Origin: Bacteroidota bacterium
GTDB taxonomy: Bacteria > Bacteroidota > Bacteroidia > Flavobacteriales_D > JABDKJ01
Assembly (NCBI GenBank): GCA_027621335.1
Contig: JAQCAN010000052.1
Location: 1 to 11,839 of the forward strand
Direction of reading: 5' to 3'
DNA: 11,839 nucleotides
Shown here in pieces: positions 6,794 to 11,839 of the stretch (positions are counted from its first letter, which is position 1; each line of letters begins with the position of its first letter). The translations under genes and the position numbers were made by a program. The notes under the pieces are model-generated. The model ran no database searches, had not been told where the DNA came from, and worked only from the letters and a program-made list of their open reading frames with translations.

Positions 6794-7252
6794 TCAGTTC
6801 CATTTCCCATGTCTATAATGCACGTAGGGTTTTATTCGCAGGGTATCGCCATCACAGTTCAGTAGACGGATGATGCGTTCCATATGGATGTCATTGAAAG
6901 CCTCCTCAGGGTCTAGGATGAGGCCATCTTCGAAGATGTCAAAGGTCACTTTGATCTTGCGTTTCCTTCCTTTCCAATCGCCATAATAGATCGCAGCCAT
7001 GCAGCCACACGGGTCTTGACAGTGGGCATACGTCATGCTCCCGTCTTTCCAAAATGAGAAATGGGGTCTCAGGCTCTCTGACCGTGTGTATACCTCCATC
7101 TCCCCATCGGCCTCAACAAGATACCAAGTACCAAGTAGATCTTGTTCTTTGAATCGATGACGGTCGGACTGAGCCGATGCCTCAGAGAATGAGACCATCA
7201 TCACGAGCCATAGGACCATGCATAAGCCTTTATAGATCGGAAGCATCAACAT
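6794..7252 (-). CDS. Small secreted protein, lipocalin-like, unrecognised function
   Basis: A 152-residue protein with a clear signal peptide (MLMLPIYKGLCMVLWLVMMVSFSEASAQ, cleavage after about 27). The mature part starts with DLLGTWYLVEADGEMEVY (38-55), a G-x-W opening like that of lipocalin-type small beta-barrels, and alternates short beta-like strands (FSFWKDGSMTY, IYYGDWKGRKRKIKVTFDIF). Four cysteines lie in the mature part: C78, C82 and C84 in HCQDPCGC, and C133; they could form disulfides after export. I recognise no named family, and the lipocalin comparison is only a resemblance. The frame is open to 7393, but the upstream part overlaps the next gene out of frame and lacks a signal-peptide start; ATG 7303 and ATG 7246 are alternatives. 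It lies 31 bases after the truncated membrane protein gene and may share its transcript. Confidence 0.65.
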   Translation of the reverse strand: MLMLPIYKGLCMVLWLVMMVSFSEASAQSDRHRFKEQDLLGTWYLVEADGEMEVYTRSESLRPHFSFWKDGSMTYAHCQDPCGCMAAIYYGDWKGRKRKIKVTFDIFEDGLILDPEEAFNDIHMERIIRLLNCDGDTLRIKPYVHYRHGKWN

Positions 7253-7283
7253 ATCTTCGATTTCGCTGGGACGCTTATGACTA

Positions 7284-7511
7284 TCAATTGAACCATACCG
7301 CATAGCGTTTCCTTCGCAATTCCAAGGCCAGATTGAGGATGATGAGCTTTCTCGCAGTCCCAGTGGAATTACCGGTATGGAATAGGCTTGCATCCGCTCC
7401 TTTCTCGATCAGAGCTAATCGCTCACGGTGACGCGTGGTGAAGTAAATGTAAAAGATACCGAAGACGATTAGGAATAGACTTATTGGAACGAGGATTTCT
7501 ACAGCTTGCAT
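7284..7511 (-). CDS. Truncated small membrane protein (DUF6249-like N-terminal half)
   Basis: A 75-residue frame with one membrane helix at about 6-25 (ILVPISLFLIVFGIFYIYFT) followed by TTRHRERLALIEKGADASLF (25-44). From memory this segment is typical of small Bacteroidota inner-membrane proteins, annotated at least in part as DUF6249, that often sit beside ECF sigma factors; the label is tentative. Family members usually continue after the KLIILNLAL-type segment with glycine-rich second and third membrane helices. Here, after ILNLAL (57-62), the frame changes character to ELRRKRYAVWFN and ends at TGA. None of the three minus-strand frames downstream restores the missing helices, so a deletion is more likely than a simple frameshift. 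The gene points away from the sigma factor, 105 bases from it. It may be a remnant or a shortened functional protein. Confidence 0.6.
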   Translation of the reverse strand: MQAVEILVPISLFLIVFGIFYIYFTTRHRERLALIEKGADASLFHTGNSTGTARKLIILNLALELRRKRYAVWFN

Positions 7512-7616
7512 GACGCTTGATTTTATGTTTATGCTCTTAGGACGACCACTTCCAACATACCGTTACAGCATCAAGGCAGATTTCTCAATTCAAGTTTTGT
7601 AACACATCTTCGATCT

Positions 7617-8225
7617 ATGTCGTCAGATGAGTGTATGTCCCTATGTGATGAACGTGCTATGGTTCAGGGCATCCTTAAAAAGGATGAGGAATGTGTGCTG
7701 CGCTTTGTCTAGCAGTTCCAAGATATTGTCTATGCGCAGAGCTATCGCATGCTCAAGAACAGCATGGATGCTGAAGAGGTGTGCCAAGATGTTTTCATGA
7801 AAGCACTGAAACGGATGAAAGAGTTCGAAGGAAAAAGCAAGTTGAGCACATGGCTTTACAGCATCACCAATCACACGTGCTTGGATGTCCTGAAGAAACG
7901 CAAACGTCAAGGCCCTGAAGTGGACATCGATGTAGCCCGACTACCCGCTTGGACACATATCGAAGGTGCCCTATCACAATTGGAACACAAGGAACAACGG
8001 GAACTCATCGATCAAGCCCTGGACACTCTGGACGGCACAGATGCATTGATCATCGACTTGTATTACCTGCAGGGATTGCCAACAAAGGAGATCAAGACCA
8101 TCACCAACACGAGCGATGGGAACATTAGAATCCGATTGATGCGGGCCCGCAAGAAACTGGCTGCTTCACTTGCGAAGATATTACCTGAAGAAACTTTAGA
8201 ACAGTATAGCTATGGAAACGAATAA
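7617..8225 (+). pseudogene. ECF-type RNA polymerase sigma factor interrupted by an in-frame TAG
   Basis: One continuous frame from ATG 7617 (or ATG 7635) to TAA 8223-8225 encodes a 202-codon sigma-70 family factor of ECF size, broken only at codon 32, TAG at 7710-7712. Before the stop it reads VQGILKKDEECVLRFV, the expected region 2.1 lead-in. Immediately after, in the same frame, come QFQDIVYAQSYRMLKNSMDA and EEVCQDVFMKALKRM (core binding), then FEGKSKLSTWLYSITNHTCL (-10 recognition). Such factors direct RNA polymerase to regulon promoters and are usually held by a membrane anti-sigma, here encoded by the overlapping next gene. A single base change would restore a sense codon (for example CAG, AAG, GAG or TAT). 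I call it a pseudogene because the stop removes region 2.1, but a sequence error or readthrough is not excluded. Confidence 0.75.
7749..8225 (+). CDS. Surviving 3' frame of the ECF sigma factor
   Basis: ATG 7749 is the first start codon after the internal stop and would give 158 residues: most of region 2 (MLKNSMDAEEVCQDVF onward), a linker, and region 4 at about 93-150 (LDTLDGTDALIIDLYYLQGL, then PTKEIKTITNTSDGNIRIRL as the helix-turn-helix, and MRARKKL). It would lack the first helix of region 2, so core binding would probably be weak. There is no stop, frameshift or obviously damaged motif in this part, so the lesion looks recent. Its last 14 bases overlap the start of the anti-sigma gene. 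Confidence 0.6.
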   Translation: MLKNSMDAEEVCQDVFMKALKRMKEFEGKSKLSTWLYSITNHTCLDVLKKRKRQGPEVDIDVARLPAWTHIEGALSQLEHKEQRELIDQALDTLDGTDALIIDLYYLQGLPTKEIKTITNTSDGNIRIRLMRARKKLAASLAKILPEETLEQYSYGNE

Positions 8226-8601
8226 AGACATCATCGGAGGAATCCTCAGAAAGGCTTCTGAGCATAAGGCGCCAAGGGACCTATCCTATACGGTACTGAA
8301 TGCGTGGAAGGCGGAGATACAAGCTCCAGTGACTGTTGCCCCTCTTATTTCAAAGGGGGTCTGGGCGGTCATTGTGGCCATCTTCTTTGGAATAATGGGC
8401 ATAGTCTTAAGCATGTATAGGCCAGAATCAGAGAATTCCCCCTTATCGGGCTTGGGAACTTGGCTTACTGATCTGTTGAGTTTTGAAGTCCACGTCCAAC
8501 CTGTGATGGTGATGTCCATTGTCACCATGGCGGTCATGATCCTATTGAATGTGCTGTACCTGAGCAGGCGAACTTCTCTAGGCCACCTGCCTGTGCATTA
8601 A
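8212..8601 (+). CDS. Two-helix membrane protein, putative anti-sigma factor
   Basis: A 129-residue protein with a short cytoplasmic N-terminus (1-46, containing KAPRDLSYTVLNAW) and two predicted membrane helices, about 48-68 (KGVWAVIVAIFFGIMGIVLSM) and 97-117 (PVMVMSIVTMAVMILLNVLY), joined by a roughly 28-residue extracytoplasmic loop. Its ATG lies inside the end of the sigma gene (14-base overlap), the tight arrangement typical of sigma/anti-sigma pairs with coupled translation. I see no zinc-binding anti-sigma motif (HxxxCxxC), so the anti-sigma role is inferred from position and topology only. The frame is intact although the sigma gene is interrupted. A convergent ROK kinase gene follows after 41 bases, with no good terminator between. 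Confidence 0.65.
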   Translation: METNKDIIGGILRKASEHKAPRDLSYTVLNAWKAEIQAPVTVAPLISKGVWAVIVAIFFGIMGIVLSMYRPESENSPLSGLGTWLTDLLSFEVHVQPVMVMSIVTMAVMILLNVLYLSRRTSLGHLPVH

Positions 8602-8642
8602 ATCGTCCTTTCTACTGATAGACCCCTGGCTTTCCTGAACGT

Positions 8643-9599
8643 TCAAGCATGGTCATCCCAGATCAAAGAGGCGGCCCCGCAGATGGCGGCCGTCTTTGGT
8701 GGAAGACCTGAGAGCAAGATCTTCACCTTTCCTTTATAGACTTCCAGTAGGTATTCATTGAAATACTTCTCCAAGGGATCGAGGATGAACTTACCGCTAT
8801 TGACCAGACCTCCAAGGAGGAAAAAGGCTTCAGGCTGAGTAAAGGCCGTGAAATTCGCCAAGGCTTGCGCAAACACCTTAGCCGTATAGTCGAAGGCTTT
8901 CAATGCGATGACATCTCCTTCCTCTGCCGCCTGGGTGATGTCCTCACCGTGAAGGTCATTGTAGGCGATATTCCTGAACCTGCTTTCGTCCAAGTGCTTG
9001 CAAAGCATATAGAGTATGGTGCGCTTCAGTCCCGTAGCCGAGACATAGGCCTCTAGGCCTCCTTTGACGTTAAGGCCCGTGCTGCGTCCGTCTCCCGGGG
9101 TGATATCTATATGGCCCAGCTCTCCTGCAAATCCATCAAAACCTTCTACTAATCTCCCATTGGCCACCACACCACTTCCGAAGCCTGTACCGAGGGTGAT
9201 GAGTATGAAATCCTTCATGCCTTTCGCATTGCCGAAGTGCATCTCTCCCAAAGTGGCCGCCTTTGCATCATTCATGATCTTCATGGGCACAGGGAGGCGC
9301 GTACTCAATTTCTCAACAATAGGAACTGTTCCCTTCCAGGCCAGATTGGCCGCATGCACGATGGCCCCTTGGCGGCTGGATGCATTGGGAGCCCCGATTC
9401 CACAACCGATGATGTTGGTGGAGCTGGGGAGCTTAGCCTTTAGTTCGTCAACCGTTGAAGTGACCTTGTCCAAATACTCATCCAAGTCAGGATATTCCCT
9501 AGTGCGGTAGTAGACATAGTCTATACACTGCCCTTCCTTATCCACTAGACCTATCTTGGTCTTGGTTCCACCAATGTCAATCCCGATTACCAGATCCAT
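8643..9599 (-). CDS. ROK-family sugar kinase (glucokinase-like)
   Basis: A 318-residue cytoplasmic kinase that would phosphorylate glucose or a related sugar with ATP, feeding glycolysis or amino-sugar metabolism. The ATP-binding phosphate-1 motif is at 5-14 (IGIDIGGTKT). N110-D111 carries the catalytic aspartate (KIMNDAKAATLGE), and LITLGTGFGSGVV (133-145) is the phosphate-2 loop. ELGH (160-163) keeps the conserved histidine, and LLGGLV (261-266) lies in the adenosine motif. The loop that usually reads CxCGxxGCxE is here GRSTGLNVKGGLEAY (171-185), with no cysteine. There is no N-terminal helix-turn-helix, so this is a kinase and not a NagC/XylR-type repressor. Substrate cannot be told from sequence; glucose, N-acetylglucosamine and mannose are candidates. 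It is a single gene with its own promoter, divergent from the universal stress protein gene. Confidence 0.9.
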   Translation of the reverse strand: MDLVIGIDIGGTKTKIGLVDKEGQCIDYVYYRTREYPDLDEYLDKVTSTVDELKAKLPSSTNIIGCGIGAPNASSRQGAIVHAANLAWKGTVPIVEKLSTRLPVPMKIMNDAKAATLGEMHFGNAKGMKDFILITLGTGFGSGVVANGRLVEGFDGFAGELGHIDITPGDGRSTGLNVKGGLEAYVSATGLKRTILYMLCKHLDESRFRNIAYNDLHGEDITQAAEEGDVIALKAFDYTAKVFAQALANFTAFTQPEAFFLLGGLVNSGKFILDPLEKYFNEYLLEVYKGKVKILLSGLPPKTAAICGAASLIWDDHA

Positions 9600-9623
9600 C
9601 CTTCGTGCTTGATTTAATGGAGC

Positions 9624-9652
9624 GCAAGGTATTAAATTAGCTTATGGTACAA
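9624..9652 (-). promoter_or_regulatory. Candidate promoter for the ROK kinase gene
   Basis: On the minus strand TTG (9652-9650) is followed after exactly 18 bases by TACCTTGC (9631-9624), close to the Bacteroidota box TAnnTTTG with the G one base early. Transcription near 9617 would leave a leader of about 18 bases before ATG 9599. Confidence 0.4.
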
Positions 9653-9676
9653 GACAGTATAAGGGTCAACCTATTA

Positions 9677-9704
9677 AAGGATCCAGAATGACTCAAGGAT
9701 CCTT
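9677..9704. repeat. AAGGATCC inverted/direct repeat in the ROK-usp divergent region
   Basis: AAGGATCC (9677-9684) and GGATCCTT (9697-9704) form an 8-base-pair inverted repeat with a 12-base loop. Because GGATCC is itself a palindrome, AAGGATCC also recurs directly at 9695-9702, 18 bases on. It lies between the divergent kinase and stress protein genes and could be an operator or hairpin; a chance repeat is possible. Confidence 0.4.
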
Positions 9705-9755
9705 AAGCTCAACATCCTTCGCAGAGGAACTTATACTAGAGCCCTATAAAATCGA

Positions 9756-9953
9756 ATGCAGATGAACCAGAAACGGATTTTAGTTCCAGTGGACTTCAGC
9801 CGAGTATCGGAAGTGTGTATGAATCACGCCTACAGCATTGCCAATAAGATCGGTGCTGATATCTACCTCCTCCATCTGGTCAATAAGGTGGAGGACTTGG
9901 AAGACGGACGCAGCCGATTGGCCACTTTTGCAGATGAACGTCAGGTGGTGTAA
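9756..9953 (+). CDS. Universal stress protein, 5' fragment before the internal stop
   Basis: This 65-residue frame holds only the first strand-helix-strand of Usp domain 1 (ILVPVDF, then ADIYLLHLVNK at about 34-44) and part of the next helix. It ends ADERQVV before TAA. It has no nucleotide-binding loop and would probably not fold by itself. Confidence 0.4.
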   Translation: MQMNQKRILVPVDFSRVSEVCMNHAYSIANKIGADIYLLHLVNKVEDLEDGRSRLATFADERQVV

Positions 9954-9968
9954 GGGAAAGATGTAAAG

Positions 9969-10601
9969 ATGCATCAATCCGTGCGCGTGGGTGATATCCT
10001 CAAAGGCATAGAAATGCAGGCTGAAGAGATGGAGGCCACCCTCGTGGTCATGGGCACTCACGGACTCCAAGGATTGGAGTATATCGTAGGAACCCATGCC
10101 GTCCGTATCGTGGGCACAGCTGATGTGCCCTTTATCATCGTCCAGGAAAAGGAGATCTCCAAGAATGGGTATGAGAACATCATCGTTCCCATAGAAATGG
10201 AATCAGAAGCCAAGCAAAAGCTCGGATTGGTCGCGCAGATGGCGCAGGCCTTTGAGTCTAATGTCCACCTCATCGTCCCATTTGAGAAGGATGAATTCCT
10301 GCGCAATGCCCAAGCACGGAATCTCACTTATGCTGAGGGCTTTTTCAAACAGAAGGGCATCCATTGCACGGCCACCATAGCGGATAAGGAGAATGACGAC
10401 CTTGACGAGGCAGCCTTCCAATTGATTGAAGAGAAACAAGGGGACCTCATCACCATCATGAATTGGCATGAATCCAGGATCATCGGAGGCATAGGTACGG
10501 ATGACACCCAAGACATCATCATCAATAAGGACATGGTCCCCATATTGATCATGAATCCCAAGATGATCGGCAATTTCGACCTTTTCAGGACCAAGGTCTG
10601 A
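9969..10601 (+). CDS. Universal stress protein, 3' fragment after the internal stop
   Basis: ATG 9969, five codons after the TAA and in the same frame, would give 210 residues: the second half of Usp domain 1 with its GTHG...GT loop (about 37-47) and all of domain 2 (60-210). Gene callers would probably report this as a short Usp protein. Domain 2 has no comparable glycine loop, which is common for the second half of tandem Usp proteins. Codon content matches neighbouring genes and no further lesion is visible. Confidence 0.6.
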   Translation: MHQSVRVGDILKGIEMQAEEMEATLVVMGTHGLQGLEYIVGTHAVRIVGTADVPFIIVQEKEISKNGYENIIVPIEMESEAKQKLGLVAQMAQAFESNVHLIVPFEKDEFLRNAQARNLTYAEGFFKQKGIHCTATIADKENDDLDEAAFQLIEEKQGDLITIMNWHESRIIGGIGTDDTQDIIINKDMVPILIMNPKMIGNFDLFRTKV

Positions 10602-10627
10602 ACTCAAATCGACCCAAGTCCATTCAT

Positions 10628-10645
10628 TTCTAAAAGATCTTAGAA
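10628..10645. terminator. Weak inverted repeat between convergent usp and S9 peptidase genes
   Basis: TTCTAA (10628-10633) pairs with TTAGAA (10640-10645) around AAGATC in the 53-base gap between two convergent genes. On the plus strand CTCTATTTCTT follows. The stem is short and AT-rich, so a terminator role is suggested mainly by position. Confidence 0.3.
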
Positions 10646-10654
10646 CTCTATTTC

Positions 10655-11839
10655 TTACTTCAAATGCTTCGCAAAGAAGCCCATCATGCATTCATACAGC
10701 TGGATGCGGTTATGCTCCTTCCCGAAGCCATGGCCCTCATCGTACTTCACCATATATGGCACATCGAAGCCTCTGGCCCTGAGGTTCTCCACCACCTGGT
10801 CGCTCTCATCGATGTTCACGCGAGGGTCATTGGCACCCTGCACCACGAAGAGGGGTTTGGTCATCTTGTCCACGTTCAAGGCCGGTGAGACTTGGGTCAT
10901 GATGATCTGATCCTTAGGGTTGGTCTCGTCATACCACTGCTCATAGACCTGCCCAAGGAAGGGCTTCCAATATTCAGGGAAGGACTTGAAGAAGGTGAAG
11001 AGGTTGGATACTCCCACATAGTCCACCCCGCAGGTGTACAGATCCGGGGTCTTCACCAAGCTGCCCAAGGTGGCCAGCCCGCCATAGCTTCCGCCATAGA
11101 TGGCGATGCGCTTCTCATCGATCAGGCCGAGGGTCTTCGCATAGGCCACCCCATCTTCCAAGTCGTCCAGCATCTTACGTCCGATCTGCTTGTTCCCTGC
11201 CAAGGAGAATTTCTTGCCATAGCCGCCTGAGCCTCGGTAGTTGATCTGCAGGGTGGCATAGCCACGGCTGGCGAAGAGCTGGGCCTCTGGATTGAATCCC
11301 CAATCATCACGCGGTCCATAGGGGCCTCCGTGCGGATTCACGATGAGCGGCACCAGATTGTCCTTGCCCGCAGTCTTCGGAACGGTGAGGTAGGCATGGA
11401 TGGTCAGTCCGTCTCTTGAAGTGAAGGTCAGGGGCCGCATCTCGGCCATGTCCTTTTCCTTCAGCTGGGGCATCAGGTCCATGATGAGCTTGAAGGAATC
11501 GTCCCAGGCATCATACATGTAATACTGACCATAGAGCTTGTCGCTCGTGACGTAGATGAGGTACTTGCTCTCATCATCCGTGTTGCTCACAATGTAGATG
11601 TCCTTACCGCGGAATTCATTCATGAACTTGGAATACATGATCTTGAATGAGCCTGATTGCGCGTTGATGTGCCTCTTCTCACCCGTGTAATAGAAGTAGT
11701 CCACCTCATAGCCCCGGTATTTGGAGAGTTCCATGCCGCTTACATCGTAGTCCTTCACGGCAAAGACCTTCTTGACCTCCACATTCTTCTCGAAATCATA
11801 GAGGACGATTTCATCCGTATTGTTTCCCAGGTTGGAGAG
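10655..11839 (-). CDS. S9 prolyl-oligopeptidase-family peptidase, C-terminal part (cut by window edge)
   Basis: The frame enters from the right edge; 394 residues are visible and the N-terminus with any signal peptide is missing. Visible residues 1-130 are the end of the beta-propeller (LSNLGNNTDEIVLYDF, SNTDDESKYLIYVTSDKLYG). The alpha/beta hydrolase domain follows: VNPHGGPYGPRDDWGFNPEA with the oxyanion-hole HGGP, and NYRGSGGYGKKF. The catalytic triad is the serine in YGGSYGGLATL (codon 11087-11089), the aspartate in GANDPRVNIDESDQ and the histidine in DEGHGFGKEHNR. Family S9 enzymes cleave short peptides; members like this in Bacteroidota are usually exported and used for peptide nutrition, but export cannot be judged here. 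A GTG at 11782 is an internal valine codon and not the start, because homologous-looking propeller sequence continues upstream of it. The gene converges on the stress protein gene. Confidence 0.92.
   Translation of the reverse strand, partial: LSNLGNNTDEIVLYDFEKNVEVKKVFAVKDYDVSGMELSKYRGYEVDYFYYTGEKRHINAQSGSFKIMYSKFMNEFRGKDIYIVSNTDDESKYLIYVTSDKLYGQYYMYDAWDDSFKLIMDLMPQLKEKDMAEMRPLTFTSRDGLTIHAYLTVPKTAGKDNLVPLIVNPHGGPYGPRDDWGFNPEAQLFASRGYATLQINYRGSGGYGKKFSLAGNKQIGRKMLDDLEDGVAYAKTLGLIDEKRIAIYGGSYGGLATLGSLVKTPDLYTCGVDYVGVSNLFTFFKSFPEYWKPFLGQVYEQWYDETNPKDQIIMTQVSPALNVDKMTKPLFVVQGANDPRVNIDESDQVVENLRARGFDVPYMVKYDEGHGFGKEHNRIQLYECMMGFFAKHLK

Larger units (their letters stand above)
9756..10601 (+). pseudogene. 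Two-domain universal stress protein interrupted by an in-frame TAA
   Basis: One frame from ATG 9756 (or ATG 9762) to TGA 10599-10601 encodes a tandem UspA protein of 281 codons plus stop, the usual size of Bacteroidota tandem Usp proteins. It is broken only by TAA at 9951-9953 (codon 66). Domain 1 starts with RILVPVDFSRVSEVCMNHAY and resumes after the stop with GKDVKMHQSVRVGDILKGIE, then GTHGLQGLEYIVGTHAVRI (the G-x2-G-x8-G-T nucleotide-binding loop) and VPFIIVQE. Domain 2 begins near NIIVPIEMESEAKQKLGLVA and ends VPILIMNPKMIG. Usp proteins are cytoplasmic stress-survival factors, often ATP- or AMP-binding. The stop removes the link between beta strand 2 and the rest of domain 1. A substitution from GAA, CAA, AAA or a tyrosine codon would explain it; no indel is needed. 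Confidence 0.75.

Noticed and set aside
8636..8645. TGAACGTTCA palindrome between the anti-sigma and ROK genes
   Set aside because: Ten bases with no loop and no T-run, overlapping a stop codon; too little to call a terminator or operator.
9064..9510. A 148-codon plus-strand frame opposite the ROK kinase
   Set aside because: Antisense shadow of a conserved kinase; proline- and serine-rich with no domain.
7617..9953. Genetic-code change with TAA/TAG read as amino acids
   Set aside because: TAA and TAG also end intact neighbouring genes (8225, 8601, 4836), so a global reassignment does not fit; local mutation or error is simpler.
10203..10691. A 162-codon minus-strand frame opposite the stress protein and overlapping the peptidase end
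   Set aside because: Antisense to a Usp frame whose motifs are clear on the plus strand; no motif of its own.

Overview
The window looks like chromosomal DNA of a Bacteroidota bacterium, most likely Flavobacteriia-like. Three things point there. Two secreted proteins carry different type IX secretion (T9SS) sorting domains: a type B/gliding-motility C-terminus ending at 3514 and a type A C-terminus ending at 4836. Several promoters fit the Bacteroidota pattern TTG-N18-TAnnTTTG. The DnaJ, DUF2279 and M1-peptidase sequences also resemble forms I associate with Flavobacteriia. The lineage is inferred from families and motifs, without a database search.

Layout. 1-1237 (minus): the 5' end of an M1-family metallopeptidase, preceded by a DUF2279 protein. 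1463-4836 (plus): a 683-residue T9SS type B surface protein with Ig-like repeats, then a PDZ protein with an acidic helical linker and a T9SS type A tail, closed by a strong terminator. 5086-6763 (plus): a grpE-dnaJ heat-shock operon with its own promoter. 6794-7511 (minus): a small secreted protein and a truncated membrane protein. 7617-8601 (plus): an ECF sigma factor interrupted by an in-frame TAG, overlapping a two-helix putative anti-sigma protein. 8643-9599 (minus): an ROK-family sugar kinase. 9756-10601 (plus): a two-domain universal stress protein interrupted by an in-frame TAA. 10655-11839 (minus): the C-terminal part of an S9 prolyl-oligopeptidase-family peptidase, cut by the window edge.

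How the genes relate. grpE and dnaJ serve the DnaK cycle, where GrpE is the nucleotide exchange factor and DnaJ the co-chaperone. The M1 and S9 peptidases would release peptides for nutrition, and the two T9SS proteins are exported and displayed on or released from the surface. The sigma/anti-sigma/membrane-protein set would form a regulatory module, but two of its three genes look damaged.

I saw no CRISPR array, tRNA, rRNA, insertion sequence or phage gene, and no clearly new multi-gene system. The points most worth a second look are the paired in-frame stop codons in the sigma factor and the stress protein, the DnaJ that has lost exactly one of its two zinc sites, and the ROK kinase with no cysteines in its usual zinc loop. 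There is no gene-free stretch over 300 bases.
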